DNA from: Halohasta salina
GTDB taxonomy: Archaea; Halobacteriota; Halobacteria; Halobacteriales; Haloferacaceae
DNA: 64,000 bases
Reading direction: 5' to 3'
Assembly (NCBI RefSeq): GCF_024178165.1
Contig: NZ_JAMZIE010000004.1
Location: 1 to 64,000 of the forward strand
Shown: positions 16,775-26,134 of the stretch, piece by piece
Position numbering within the stretch: position 1 is the first letter of the stretch
How the letters are laid out: each line of letters begins with the position of its first letter
Program-made: the position numbers and the translations under genes
Notes under the pieces: generated by a model
Told to the model about the DNA's origin: nothing
Database searches by the model: none
Seen by the model: the letters and a program-made list of their open reading frames with translations, nothing else

Positions 16775-17792
16775 TGGTTACCTCAACTGCGCCCGTCTCT
16801 TCGAGAAGTGTTACGATTTCGTCCTTCGAGAGTTTCGGGGCGTCACCCGACGAACGTACGATGTCGTCGGCAGGTGTGAAATTGTTGCCGTTCTCGAATG
16901 AAATGTACTCGCTCGTCTCCGGTCGGATCGCATACAGGACATCGTTCTCGTAGGCGCGATTCGTCTCCCGTTCGGTCATGATTTCCTCGTGAAACGTTTC
17001 ACCGGGTCTGCGACCGATAATATCGATATCGATATCACTTGGATCGTGATTGTATTGCGGGGCGAACACCTCGATCATCGCTTCAGCGAGATCCTCGATC
17101 CGAATCGCGGGCATCTTGTAAACGAACACTTCGCCACCCTCGGTTTTCTCGATCGCCTGTGAGATGAGATCGAACACGTCGTCATACGTTAGGAAAAATC
17201 GCGTCATCTGTGTGTCGGTAAGTGTGACTGGCCCGCCATCCCGGATCTGGTCGACGAACAGCGGTACCACCGACTGCGAAGAGTTCAGAATGTTCCCAAA
17301 TCGGACCGAAGTAAACCGGAGGTCCGAGCGACCACTGTGTTTGTTTCCGGCAGTGAGTAGTCGCTCGCCGAGGAGCTTCGTCGTTCCCATCGTATTGGCC
17401 GGATCGACTGCCTTGTCGCTGCTGGTGAAGACGACGCGCTGGACGCCCGAATCGATCGCTGCGTCGACGATGTTTTGAATCCCAAGGACGTTCGTTTTCA
17501 CCGCCTCAAACGGATTGTACTCACAGACGTCGACGTGTTTCATTGCTGCCGTGTGGATCACGACGTCGATATCCTCCATCGCCCGATGGAGTCGGCCCGC
17601 TTCGCGTACGTCCCCCGCGAGAAACCGGCACCGGTCGTCATTGAGTGCCGATTTGAGGTCTGCAAGTCCTGCCTCGTCGTTATCGAACACGCGGAGTACT
17701 TCCGGGTCGCGCGCAAGCAACCTGGGAGCAAGCATACTACCGACCGACCCAGCACCACCCGTCAGAAGGACTTTATTTCCGTCGATCATCAT
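16767..17792 (-). CDS. UDP-GlcNAc 4,6-dehydratase (PseB/FlaA1/SpsM-like)
   Basis: A 341-aa member of the polysaccharide biosynthesis protein family PF02719. The features are VLLTGGAGSVGSML, HTAAMKHVDVCE, the catalytic SSDKAV near residue 125, and MGTTK in place of the usual YxxxK (Met replacing Tyr, as in the SMK-type WbpM subgroup), plus RFGNILNSSQSVVPLF. It should convert UDP-GlcNAc to a UDP-4-keto-6-deoxy-hexose, the first committed step of pseudaminic or Sps-type legionaminic acid synthesis. It is first in its operon and lies 173 nt from the divergent GlmU-like gene that supplies UDP-GlcNAc, so precursor and pathway genes are placed back to back. C5 inversion or retention cannot be decided here. 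Confidence 0.88.
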   Translation of the reverse strand: MMIDGNKVLLTGGAGSVGSMLAPRLLARDPEVLRVFDNDEAGLADLKSALNDDRCRFLAGDVREAGRLHRAMEDIDVVIHTAAMKHVDVCEYNPFEAVKTNVLGIQNIVDAAIDSGVQRVVFTSSDKAVDPANTMGTTKLLGERLLTAGNKHSGRSDLRFTSVRFGNILNSSQSVVPLFVDQIRDGGPVTLTDTQMTRFFLTYDDVFDLISQAIEKTEGGEVFVYKMPAIRIEDLAEAMIEVFAPQYNHDPSDIDIDIIGRRPGETFHEEIMTERETNRAYENDVLYAIRPETSEYISFENGNNFTPADDIVRSSGDAPKLSKDEIVTLLEETGAVEVTNE

Positions 17793-17930
17793 ATATCAAA
17801 GACCGTATCGGCTAGTGCTGATAAACCCACCGAGTATTCGTGTATACCCTCTTTCGATAGCGCTTCACGACACCCAGCCAGATCTAGTCAGGATCGTCTT
17901 ACATTCACTATATCCGGTAACTGTATCGAA

Positions 17931-17943
17931 GCAAATGTTAAGG
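17931..17943 (+). promoter_or_regulatory. BRE/TATA promoter of the GlmU-like/glmS operon
   Basis: The sequence gcaaatgttaagg combines a BRE-like gcaaat with a weak TATA (tgttaa) 23-35 nt before the ATG at 17966, the normal spacing for a leaderless haloarchaeal transcript. Confidence 0.5.
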
Positions 17944-17965
17944 CCAAACAGACGAATTCGATCCC

Positions 17966-19183
17966 ATGTCAGACGTTTCTACAACTTCGGGCAACCAACT
18001 CTCCTCGGCGGTCGTCCTCGCTGCCGGGGAGGGAGTCAGACTCAGACCCCTCACGGCCAACCGGCCCAAACCGATGCTTCCGGCCGGCACGCGGCCGATC
18101 CTCGAACACGTCCTCAACGCCCTGATCGACACCGGCGTCGACGACATCCACCTCGTCGTCGGCTACCAGGCCAACCGCGTACGCTCGCATTTCGGGCCGA
18201 CCTACCGCGAGATCCCGATCACCTACCACACCCAGACGAACCAGCTCGGCAGCGGCCACGCCCTCCTGCAGGCGCGGGACGGCCCGGAGGGGTCGTTCCT
18301 GCTGGTCAACGGCGACCAGATCGTCGACCACCGGATCGTCGAGGCGGTTGGCGAGGCCCACGCCGACGCCGCCACGCTCGCGGTCGTCGAGGGACCGGAG
18401 GCCGCCGACTACGGCGCGGTGTCAGTCGACGGCGATGACGTAACCGAACTGGTCGAACAGCCAGCAAGCGGCGAATTCCGGCTGTTCAACGCCGGTGTCT
18501 ACGCATTCTCCCAGCGGATCTTCGAAGTGCTCGAGACGCTGTCGGTCGAGCGCGGCGAACTCCCGCTGACCGACGCGATCCAGCGGCTGATCGCGGCCGA
18601 CGAACACAGCGTCGGCGGAGTCCGGACCGACCACTTCTGGATAGATGCCACCCATCCGTGGGACCTACTATCGTTGTCTCGTGAACTGCTCTCCCGCGGC
18701 TGGGTCGACGCCCCGGCCATCGACGGCGACATCTACGTCGACGACACCGCACACGTCCATCCCGAGGCGACACTGGTCGGGCCAGTGGTCGTCGACAGCG
18801 ATGCCGTCATCGAAGCCGGGGCAGTCGTCGGCCCCTACGCTGCTATCGGGGCGAGTGCGACGGTCGGCTCCGGCTCGGTCCTGCAAGATGTCGTCGTCGA
18901 CACCGACACCACCATCGGCCCCAACACGACCGCGATCGAACTGGTCGCCGGACAGGGCTGTGAGCTCGGGGCCGGGCTCACCGTCGCCGGCGGCCCGGCC
19001 GACGTCGTCCTCGACGACCAAGTCCACGGCGACGTCGACCTCGGGGGCGTCCTCGCCGACCGTGTCGGCCTCGGCGGCGGTGTCAGCCTCGAACCCGGCG
19101 CGCTGGTCGGCCCCGACGCGACGGTCGGCGAGGGGGTCATCGTTCGTGGTCGCATCGACGCTGGCAGCGAGGTGGTTCGCTGA
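17966..19183 (+). CDS. GlmU-like bifunctional sugar-1-phosphate nucleotidylyltransferase/acetyltransferase
   Basis: A 405-aa protein with an N-terminal nucleotidyltransferase domain (VVLAAGEGVRLRPLTANRPK, residue about 15-35) and a C-terminal left-handed beta-helix of hexapeptide repeats from about residue 255 (IEAGAVVGPYAAIGASATVG, ATVGEGVIVRGRI). Archaeal homologues catalyse GlcN-1-P acetylation and UDP-GlcNAc formation. Its stop overlaps the glmS start by one base (TGATG), so it is coupled with the enzyme that makes GlcN-6-P. This two-gene operon therefore supplies UDP-GlcNAc, and it diverges from the nonulosonate operon that consumes it. Codon use switches here to the high-GC style of the core genome. 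A pure thymidylyl- or uridylyltransferase activity is the main alternative. Confidence 0.87.
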   Translation: MSDVSTTSGNQLSSAVVLAAGEGVRLRPLTANRPKPMLPAGTRPILEHVLNALIDTGVDDIHLVVGYQANRVRSHFGPTYREIPITYHTQTNQLGSGHALLQARDGPEGSFLLVNGDQIVDHRIVEAVGEAHADAATLAVVEGPEAADYGAVSVDGDDVTELVEQPASGEFRLFNAGVYAFSQRIFEVLETLSVERGELPLTDAIQRLIAADEHSVGGVRTDHFWIDATHPWDLLSLSRELLSRGWVDAPAIDGDIYVDDTAHVHPEATLVGPVVVDSDAVIEAGAVVGPYAAIGASATVGSGSVLQDVVVDTDTTIGPNTTAIELVAGQGCELGAGLTVAGGPADVVLDDQVHGDVDLGGVLADRVGLGGGVSLEPGALVGPDATVGEGVIVRGRIDAGSEVVR

Positions 19184-20979
19184 TGTGCGGGATCGTCGGC
19201 TCGATTGGTCGCGGCGAGGGCACCGTCGACGTCCTGATGGACGGCCTCCGTAGTTTGGAGTACCGTGGTTACGACTCGGCGGGGATCGCCCTCGGTCCTG
19301 AGACGACAGTGCTCCGCAAATCGGGGGAACTCGATGCGCTGTCCGAGGTCGTCGACGCAACCGAGCCGACCGGTACCTACGGCATCGGCCACACGCGCTG
19401 GAGTACCCACGGCCCACCGACCGACCGCAACGCCCACCCACACACCGACGAAAGCGGGCGGGTCGCAGTGGTCCACAACGGGATCATCGAGAACTACGCC
19501 GCACTCAAAGCCGAACTCGAAGAGACAGGCGTCACCTTCACCAGCGACACCGACACCGAGGTCGTCCCGCATCTGATCGCCCAGCGACTCGATGCCGGCG
19601 TCGACCCCGAAACCGCGTTCCACGACACGGTCGACAGACTAGAGGGGAGCTACGCCATCGCGGCAATTGTCGAGGGCAGGGAGACGATCTACGCCGCTCG
19701 ACAGGGGTCGCCACTAGTCGTCGGCGTCGGCGACGGAACCACCTATCTGGCCAGCGATGTGCCCGCGTTCGTCGACCACACCCGCGATGTCGTCTTTCTG
19801 GAGGACGGCCAGCGCGTGGTCGCCACCCCCGATGGCTACACCGTCCTCGACAGCGACCGCCAGCTGGTCGACATGGCGGTCGAAACCGTCTCGTATACGG
19901 CCGAAGCGACTGGCAAGAGCGGGTACGACCACTACATGCTCAAGGAGATCCACGAGCAGCCAACCGCCCTCCGGCAGTGTTTCTCCGGCCGGGCCGACGC
20001 CCTGGATGGGACGATCACCCTCGAAGAGGTCGACGAGATCCCACAGCCCGATGCGGTCCAGTTCGTCGCCTGCGGCACCTCCTACCACGCCGCCCTCTAC
20101 GGCGCGGCGATCCTCCGAGAGATGGGCATCCCCGCCGAGGCGTATCTCGCCAGCGAGTACGCGCTGTCGCCGCCGCCCGTCTCGCTTGGGACGCTCGTCG
20201 TCGGGATCACCCAGAGCGGCGAGACTGCCGACACCCTCGCCGCCCTCCGGGATGCCAAGAGTCGCGGGGTCAGCACCCTCGCACTGACCAATACGGTCAA
20301 CTCGACAGCTGCCCGCGAGTGCGACCACGCGGTCTACATCCGCGCTGGACCCGAAATCGGGGTCGCGGCAACTAAGACCTTCTCCTCGCAACTAGTGGGC
20401 TGTAACCTGCTCGCCGAGGAGTTGGTCGACGGGCCACGTGACCTTCGGCCGCTGATCGAGTCGCTCCGGGATCTCCCGGACGACGTCCAGTCGATCCTCG
20501 ATTCCTCACGGGCCGGAGAACTCGTCGAGGAGTACGCCGACAGCGACGCCTACTTCTTTATCGGCCGGGGGACGAACGTCGCGGTCGCCCTCGAAGGCGC
20601 GCTCAAATGCAAGGAAATCAGCTACGAACACGCCGAGGGGTTCCCGGCTGGCGAACTCAAACACGGCCCGCTGGCGTTGGTCACGCCTGAGACGCCGGTG
20701 TTTGCGGTCGTCACCGGCGACGACGAGCGCGCTCGGAAGACGCTGGGCAACATCAAGGAGGTCCAAGCTCGCGGCGCACCCGTGATTGCGGTTACTGATG
20801 GAGTGTCCGATGCCGCCGAAATCGCCGACGAGACGCTCATGATTCCGGAAACGAGCGAGCGGGCCGCGCCGGTGTTGGCCAACGTCCAACTACAGCTGTT
20901 CTCGTATCATCTGGCCGACGCGCTGGGTCGACCGATTGACAAGCCACGAAACCTCGCCAAGAGCGTAACAGTCGAATAG
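19183..20979 (+). CDS. glmS: Glutamine--fructose-6-phosphate aminotransferase (isomerising)
   Basis: A 598-aa GlmS of normal length. The N-terminal glutaminase domain begins MCGIVGSIG with the nucleophilic Cys at residue 2 and has SLEYRGYDSAG and HNGIIENY. Two SIS sugar-isomerase domains follow, with VACGTSYHAALYG near residue 290, ITQSGETADT near residue 345 and EGALKCKEISYEHAEG near residue 468-482. The protein ends with the conserved DKPRNLAKSVTVE. It converts fructose-6-P and glutamine to glucosamine-6-P, the entry to UDP-GlcNAc. It is translationally coupled to the upstream GlmU-like gene. Adjacent nonulosonate and sugar-nucleotide genes make a dedicated supply of UDP-GlcNAc for glycans plausible. 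Confidence 0.96.
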   Translation: MCGIVGSIGRGEGTVDVLMDGLRSLEYRGYDSAGIALGPETTVLRKSGELDALSEVVDATEPTGTYGIGHTRWSTHGPPTDRNAHPHTDESGRVAVVHNGIIENYAALKAELEETGVTFTSDTDTEVVPHLIAQRLDAGVDPETAFHDTVDRLEGSYAIAAIVEGRETIYAARQGSPLVVGVGDGTTYLASDVPAFVDHTRDVVFLEDGQRVVATPDGYTVLDSDRQLVDMAVETVSYTAEATGKSGYDHYMLKEIHEQPTALRQCFSGRADALDGTITLEEVDEIPQPDAVQFVACGTSYHAALYGAAILREMGIPAEAYLASEYALSPPPVSLGTLVVGITQSGETADTLAALRDAKSRGVSTLALTNTVNSTAARECDHAVYIRAGPEIGVAATKTFSSQLVGCNLLAEELVDGPRDLRPLIESLRDLPDDVQSILDSSRAGELVEEYADSDAYFFIGRGTNVAVALEGALKCKEISYEHAEGFPAGELKHGPLALVTPETPVFAVVTGDDERARKTLGNIKEVQARGAPVIAVTDGVSDAAEIADETLMIPETSERAAPVLANVQLQLFSYHLADALGRPIDKPRNLAKSVTVE

Positions 20980-21065
20980 AGCTGCTGTCGGCCCTGCGGT
21001 ACTCGTATCACCACCTCAGTTCGAAAAGAGCGGCCTTTTTGTGTCATCCAACGAAGCCCGAACCA

Positions 21066-22051
21066 ATGCGTGTCCTCGTAACCGGTGGCGCTGGATTCAT
21101 CGGCGGTCATATTGCCGAACAGTTCGCGGCCAGCGGCCACGACGTCACGGTGTTGGACAACTTCGTTCCGTACTACGATCTCGGAATCAAAGATCACACC
21201 GTCTCGGTCGGCCGGGAGGCAGCCGACGAGAGCGGCGGGAGCTACGAACTCGTCGACGGCTCGGTCACCGACGACGAGACGGTCGACGAGATCGTCGCCG
21301 AGACCGACGTGATCTATCACCAGGCCGCACAGGCCGGGGTACGGAAAAGTGTCGAGCAGCCAGCGAAGGTCAACCACTACAACGTCGACGGCACCGTCAC
21401 CGTGCTCGAAGCCGCCCGAAACACGACGTCGACCGCGTCGTCGTCGCCTCCTCGTCGTCGGTCTACGGCAAGCCCGACTACCTCCCGTACGACGAAGTCC
21501 ATCCGAAGAACCCCGTCTCGCCGTACGGCGTCTCGAAACTCGCCGCCGAGCAGTACACCCGTGTTTACAACGAGATCTACGACCTCCCGACGGTCGCGCT
21601 CAGATACTTCACCGTCTATGGGCCGCGAATGCGGCCGAACATGGCGATGACGAACTTCGTCTCCCGGTGTCTGCACGGTGAGCCGCCGGAGATCTACGGT
21701 ACTGGCGACCAGACGCGTGACTTCACCTATATCGAGGATATCCGCCGTGTCAACGAACAGCTACTGACCGACGACAGCGCCGATGGCGAGATCGTCAACA
21801 TCGGGTCGACCGACAACATCGACATCCTGACGCTTGCCGAAGTTATCCGCGACGAAATCGACCCGACGCTGGATATCGTCTACGATGACGCGCGGACCGG
21901 CGACGCCGAACACACCCACGCCGACGTCTCGAAAGCAAACGAGTTGTTGGGTTACGAACCGACGGTCGACATCCGAGACGGCGTGAACCAGTTCATCGAC
22001 TGGTACCGCGCAAACGAGGAGTGGTACGATCCGCTGGTGAGGCAGTCTTAA
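21066..22051 (+). pseudogene. NAD-dependent nucleotide-sugar epimerase, frameshifted
   Basis: The reading frame from ATG 21066 encodes MRVLVTGGAGFIGGHIAEQF up to VTVLEAAR, where it derails. The protein resumes in the -1 frame with DVDRVVVASSSSVYGK and runs on with YGVSK (YxxxK) and TYGPRMRPNM to the stop at 22051. Restoring one base in the A-run at 21419-21421 (AAA to AAAA) gives a continuous protein of about 328 aa of the UDP-glucose 4-epimerase/UDP-glucuronate epimerase type. All catalytic motifs are intact. It lies between glmS and a convergent nucleotidyltransferase. Either a recent slip in a homopolymer inactivated the gene, or it is an assembly/sequencing error, which I consider about equally likely. 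Confidence 0.8.
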
Positions 22052-22057
22052 AAGGAT

Positions 22058-22780
22058 TTAAGCCTCGGCAGCCGCCTGTAACCGCTCTTCGGCTTCCTCT
22101 CTGTCTTCGGGATAACCCACGTCGATGCGCCATCCTTCGAGGCCGATCGCGTCGATGGTCCGACCGCTCCGGATCAGCAGATCGATCGCTTCACTGATTT
22201 CGTATTCGCCGCGGTTCGACGGCTGGACCAGCTTGCAGGCGTGGAAGATAGCCGGTGAAAACGTGTAGAACCCAGTCATCACGAGGTTTGACGGCGGATC
22301 GTCGGGTTTCTCGACGACATCGGTGATCTCTCCGTACTTGTTTGTGTCACAGACGCCGTAGCGGCTCGCCTCCTCCCACGGCACTTCCTCGACGAGGAAT
22401 GCTGCATCCGCCCGGTCTTCTTGTTGTCGACGGACGACATCGTCGAGGTTCGCCTGAAAGACGTTGTCACCCAACATCAACATGAAATCGTCGTCGATAT
22501 GCTCCTCGACGGAGAGCAGCGCGTGGGCGAGACCTTTCTGTTCGCGCTGGTGGGTGTAGGTGATCGGCACACCCTCGTACTCGTCGCCATAGTGGTCGAT
22601 AATCCGCTCTTTGAGGTAGCCGACGACGACGATCAGCTCGTCGGCCCCCAGTTCGACGAGTTGGTCGAAACAGTGGGTCAGGATTGGCTGGCCGTCGATC
22701 TCAACCATTCCCTTCGGTTTGTCCTCGGTCAGTGGCCGAAGCCGGGTCCCCTCGCCGGCAGCTAACACAACTGCTTTCAT
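22058..22780 (-). CDS. Sugar-1-phosphate nucleotidyltransferase (AglF/RfbA-like)
   Basis: A 240-aa single-domain nucleotidyltransferase (PF00483). The signature VVLAAGEGTRLRPLTEDKPK is at the N-terminus, LMLGDNVFQ near residue 107 holds the metal-binding Asp, and DVVEKPDDPP near residue 155 is the sugar-binding strand. The lack of a beta-helix C-terminus separates it from the GlmU-like protein at 17966. It probably makes UDP- or dTDP-glucose from glucose-1-phosphate, feeding the UDP-glucose 6-dehydrogenase that starts 133 nt away on the other strand; this pair mirrors AglF and AglM of Haloferax volcanii. It converges with the frameshifted epimerase, 6 nt apart. The nucleotide preference cannot be read from the sequence. 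Confidence 0.87.
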   Translation of the reverse strand: MKAVVLAAGEGTRLRPLTEDKPKGMVEIDGQPILTHCFDQLVELGADELIVVVGYLKERIIDHYGDEYEGVPITYTHQREQKGLAHALLSVEEHIDDDFMLMLGDNVFQANLDDVVRRQQEDRADAAFLVEEVPWEEASRYGVCDTNKYGEITDVVEKPDDPPSNLVMTGFYTFSPAIFHACKLVQPSNRGEYEISEAIDLLIRSGRTIDAIGLEGWRIDVGYPEDREEAEERLQAAAEA

Positions 22781-22912
22781 ACTAATTCATCGGTGGCAAT
22801 CTGTCTGTATATGTCTTGTTATCATTCGTAACCGACTCCAATCTGCTCGCCGGTAGTGCTCAGAGTAGCCAAATCCAAAGGTTGAGTAGCGACGACAGAG
22901 ACTGACCAATCA

Positions 22913-24205
22913 ATGCGAATCAGTATCATCGGGAGCGGCTACGTCGGCACCACCATCGCGGCCTGTTTCGCCGATATGGGCCACGAGGTCGTCAACGTCG
23001 ACGTCGACGCAGAAATCGTCAATACGATCAACAGCGGCCGCTCGCCGATCCACGAGCCGGGACTCGACGAACTGCTCGAAAACCACAGCGGCGAGGCCCT
23101 CACCGCGACCACCGACTACGACGCCGTTCTCGACACCGAGGTCACGTTCCTCGCGCTGCCGACCCCCGCCCGCGAGGACGGCAGCATCGACACCTCGATC
23201 ATCGAGGCGGCCGCCGAAACGCTCGGCGAAACCCTGCAGGCGAAAGACGGCGACCACGTCGTCACTACCAAGAGCACGGTCATTCCGACGACGACGAGCG
23301 AGACGCTGGCGCCGATCCTCGAAGCAGCCTCCGGAAAGACGCTCGGCGAGGACCTTCACGTGGCGATGAACCCCGAGTTCCTCCGAGAGGGGACCGCTGT
23401 CGACGATTTCCTCGATCCCGACAAGATCGTCCTCGGAACCGACAGCGACGCCGCCCGGAAGACGCTCCACGACGTCTTCGAGCCCCTGATCGCCGAGACC
23501 GGTGCACCGGTCGTCGACACCGGTATCGAGGAAGCCGAGATGATCAAGTACGCCAACAACGGTTTTCTCGCCGCGAAGGTCAGCCTCATCAATGACATCG
23601 GAAACATCTGCAAGGAGTACGGCGTCGACGCCTACGAGGTCGCCGACGCCATCGGCCTCGACGACCGGATCAGCGCCCGATTCCTCCGCAGCGGCCTCGG
23701 TTGGGGAGGTAGCTGCTTCCCGAAAGACACGGCTGCAATTAGGGCTGCTGCCCGCGAACAGGGGTACGAACCCCTGATGTTGGATGCGGCGACTGAGATC
23801 AACGACCGCCAGCCAGCGCGGCTGCTCTCGCTGCTTGATCGCCACGTCGACGTCGCCGACGAACGCGTCGCTGTTCTCGGGCTCTCGTTCAAGCCCGGCA
23901 CGGACGACATCCGGAACTCGCGGGCGATCCCGGTGATCGAGGGGCTCCAAGCACGCGGTGCCACGGTCGTCGCCTACGATCCGGTTGCCGCCGACAACAT
24001 GCGCAAGCAGTTCCCGGAGATCGAGTACGTCGACTCGCCGGAAGCCGCCCTCGACAGCGCTTCGGCGGCGCTCGTCGTGACCGACTGGCCGGAGATCACG
24101 GCGCTGGACGCGGAGTTCGACGCCATGTCGACCCCGGTCGTCGTCGACGGTCGACGCGCCATCGACCGCCGGGACGGCATCGTGTATGAAGGCTTGACGT
24201 GGTAG
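22913..24205 (+). CDS. aglM: UDP-glucose 6-dehydrogenase (AglM-like)
   Basis: A 430-aa UDP-glucose/GDP-mannose dehydrogenase. The NAD-binding [19 protein letters not shown] is at the N-terminus, and the catalytic Cys lies in [13 protein letters not shown] near residue 265. The central domain linker and the C-terminal UDP-binding domain ([15 protein letters not shown], near residue 325) follow in order. It oxidises UDP-glucose twice to UDP-glucuronate with 2 NAD+, giving the hexuronic acids typical of haloarchaeal N-glycans. The family also contains UDP-ManNAc dehydrogenases, so specificity is inferred from the neighbouring glucose-type nucleotidyltransferase. It is followed 71 nt later by an ABC exporter on the same strand. 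Confidence 0.9.
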   Translation: MRISIIGSGYVGTTIAACFADMGHEVVNVDVDAEIVNTINSGRSPIHEPGLDELLENHSGEALTATTDYDAVLDTEVTFLALPTPAREDGSIDTSIIEAAAETLGETLQAKDGDHVVTTKSTVIPTTTSETLAPILEAASGKTLGEDLHVAMNPEFLREGTAVDDFLDPDKIVLGTDSDAARKTLHDVFEPLIAETGAPVVDTGIEEAEMIKYANNGFLAAKVSLINDIGNICKEYGVDAYEVADAIGLDDRISARFLRSGLGWGGSCFPKDTAAIRAAAREQGYEPLMLDAATEINDRQPARLLSLLDRHVDVADERVAVLGLSFKPGTDDIRNSRAIPVIEGLQARGATVVAYDPVAADNMRKQFPEIEYVDSPEAALDSASAALVVTDWPEITALDAEFDAMSTPVVVDGRRAIDRRDGIVYEGLTW

Positions 24206-24276
24206 GGTCGGCTGGCGACTGGGCCGACCAGTATCGTTCCGCAATCCTTTCACGTCCGCCATCACAGCCTCCCGTA

Positions 24277-26088
24277 ATGACCGACAGCACCGATCATGCC
24301 AACCTCACATGGGGCGAAAAACTGGCAGCCCTCCGGCGGGTCGCCAGCTACCGCCCGGCGTTCACTGCCGGGCTGATCCTCCTCGGCGGCTTCGTCGCCG
24401 CGCTCGAAGGCGTCGGTCTCGGCTTTATCCATCCGATTATCGAGGTCGCGCAGGCCGAGGGGCCGGTCGACGGCGGCGGCCCGGTGTTGGAGACGTTCCT
24501 CACCATCTACACATTCTTCGGCATCCCGTTCGACCTCGCCTATCTGCTCGTCGGGGTGACGGGCGTGATGATCGTCCGGTATACGCTGTCGTTCCTCGTC
24601 GCGTGGCTGAAGGCGTACCTCGCTACGGCCTACGAAGCAGCACTGCGGACCCGTGCCTTCGAGGACGCGCTCGGTGCTCGTGTCGGCTACTTCGATGCCG
24701 AAGGATCGGACGATATCCTCAACGCGATCATCACCGAGACCCGGTTCTCGGGTCAAGTGATACAGAAGGGCGTGGCAACGATGGAGCGACTCTTTTTGGT
24801 CGGGATGTATCTCGCGGTGATGCTCTACATTACGCCGCTGATGACCGGGCTGGCCGTCGGGCTGCTCGGGACGATCACGGTCGTCCTCCGGGTCGGGATC
24901 GAACCCGCAGTCACCGTCGGCACGCGTGTCGCCGAGGCCAACGAGCGCGTCCAGACCGCGGTCCAAGCCGGTACACAGGGGATCCGCGACGTCAAACTGT
25001 TCCGGATGTCCGGGGAACTCTTCGAGAACTTCCAGACCGCGATCGATCAGTACCGGACCTCGGAGGTCGCCATCTCGCGGAACGAGGCCGCGATCACGAA
25101 CTTCTACCAACTCGCCGCCGCGATCACGATCTTCGTGTTGATCTACGTCGGCTTCGTCTTTTCGGGGCTCGAACTCGGCGAACTCGGCATCTTCCTCATC
25201 GCCATGTTCCAACTCGCCCCGCGGGTGAGCACGCTCAACAGTCAACTGTACAGCCTCGAAGGTGCACTATCGCATCTCGTCCGCACCCACGAGTTTCTCG
25301 ACGACCTCGACACCAGGCAGGAGACCGGCGGCGACCGGTCAGTCGCGTCGGTCGACGAAATCAGCTTCAAGGACGTCACGTTCAGTTACTCCGACGACGA
25401 ACACGTTCTGGACGGGGTCTCATTCACCGTCGACCGCGGCGAGTTCGTCGCCTTCGTCGGCCAGTCCGGCGCGGGGAAGTCGACGATCGTCTCGCTGCTC
25501 GCCCGACTCTACGAGCCCGACAGCGGTGAAATTCGGGCCAACGGGACGCCGATCGAGGCGTTCGCCCTTGAGGAGTGGCGCGAACGGATCGCCGTCGTCC
25601 GCCAGCAACCGTTCATCTTCGACGACACGCTCGCGCGCAACGTGACGGTCGGCAACCGCGAGGCGACCCGCGACGAGGTCGAACGTGCCTGCGAGATCGC
25701 CATGGTCGACGAGTTCGTCGACGATCTGCCCAACGGCTACGACTCCCAACTCGGCGACGACGGCGTCCGGCTCTCCGGCGGCCAGCGCCAGCGGATCGCG
25801 GTCGCCCGCGCGCTGCTGACCGACGCCGACTTCCTCGTGTTGGACGAGGCGACCAGCGATCTCGATTCGGGGCTGGAACGCGACTTGCAGGCGTCGATCG
25901 AGTCGATGGATCGGGCGGTCGGCATGATCGCCATCGCCCATCGGTTGTCGACGGTTCGCAACGCCGACCGGATCCACACCCTCGACGACGGGCGAATCGT
26001 CGAGTCGGGCTCTCACGAGGAACTACTGGAAGCCGATGGCTCGTACGCCGGCCTCTACGAAATGCAAGCGCATCACGGACAGTCATGA
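24277..26088 (+). CDS. MsbA-like ABC exporter (fused permease and ATPase)
   Basis: A half-transporter of about 603 aa. The N-terminal 330 residues contain about six transmembrane segments (ABC_membrane, PF00664). The C-terminal ATPase has Walker A GQSGAGKST near residue 400, Q-loop VRQQPFIFDDT, signature LSGGQRQRIAVARALL near residue 505 and Walker B FLVLDEATSDLD. It probably works as a homodimer that exports or flips a lipid-linked product. The ATG at 24277 is chosen because an upstream GTG at 24199 lies inside the preceding gene. Sitting among sugar-nucleotide genes, it could flip a lipid-linked glycan in parallel with the Wzx-type protein at 773-2212; lipid or drug export is the alternative. 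Confidence 0.9.
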   Translation: MTDSTDHANLTWGEKLAALRRVASYRPAFTAGLILLGGFVAALEGVGLGFIHPIIEVAQAEGPVDGGGPVLETFLTIYTFFGIPFDLAYLLVGVTGVMIVRYTLSFLVAWLKAYLATAYEAALRTRAFEDALGARVGYFDAEGSDDILNAIITETRFSGQVIQKGVATMERLFLVGMYLAVMLYITPLMTGLAVGLLGTITVVLRVGIEPAVTVGTRVAEANERVQTAVQAGTQGIRDVKLFRMSGELFENFQTAIDQYRTSEVAISRNEAAITNFYQLAAAITIFVLIYVGFVFSGLELGELGIFLIAMFQLAPRVSTLNSQLYSLEGALSHLVRTHEFLDDLDTRQETGGDRSVASVDEISFKDVTFSYSDDEHVLDGVSFTVDRGEFVAFVGQSGAGKSTIVSLLARLYEPDSGEIRANGTPIEAFALEEWRERIAVVRQQPFIFDDTLARNVTVGNREATRDEVERACEIAMVDEFVDDLPNGYDSQLGDDGVRLSGGQRQRIAVARALLTDADFLVLDEATSDLDSGLERDLQASIESMDRAVGMIAIAHRLSTVRNADRIHTLDDGRIVESGSHEELLEADGSYAGLYEMQAHHGQS

Positions 26089-26134
26089 ACGACGAAAGCA
26101 AAGCAGTAATGAACAGTGCTACAGAGGTTTGAGT

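Noticed and set aside
22910-24265. Long minus-strand open frame opposite the UDP-glucose dehydrogenase gene
   Set aside because: It is the antisense reading of a high-GC gene, full of low-complexity residues and with no domain; the plus-strand protein has clear motifs.
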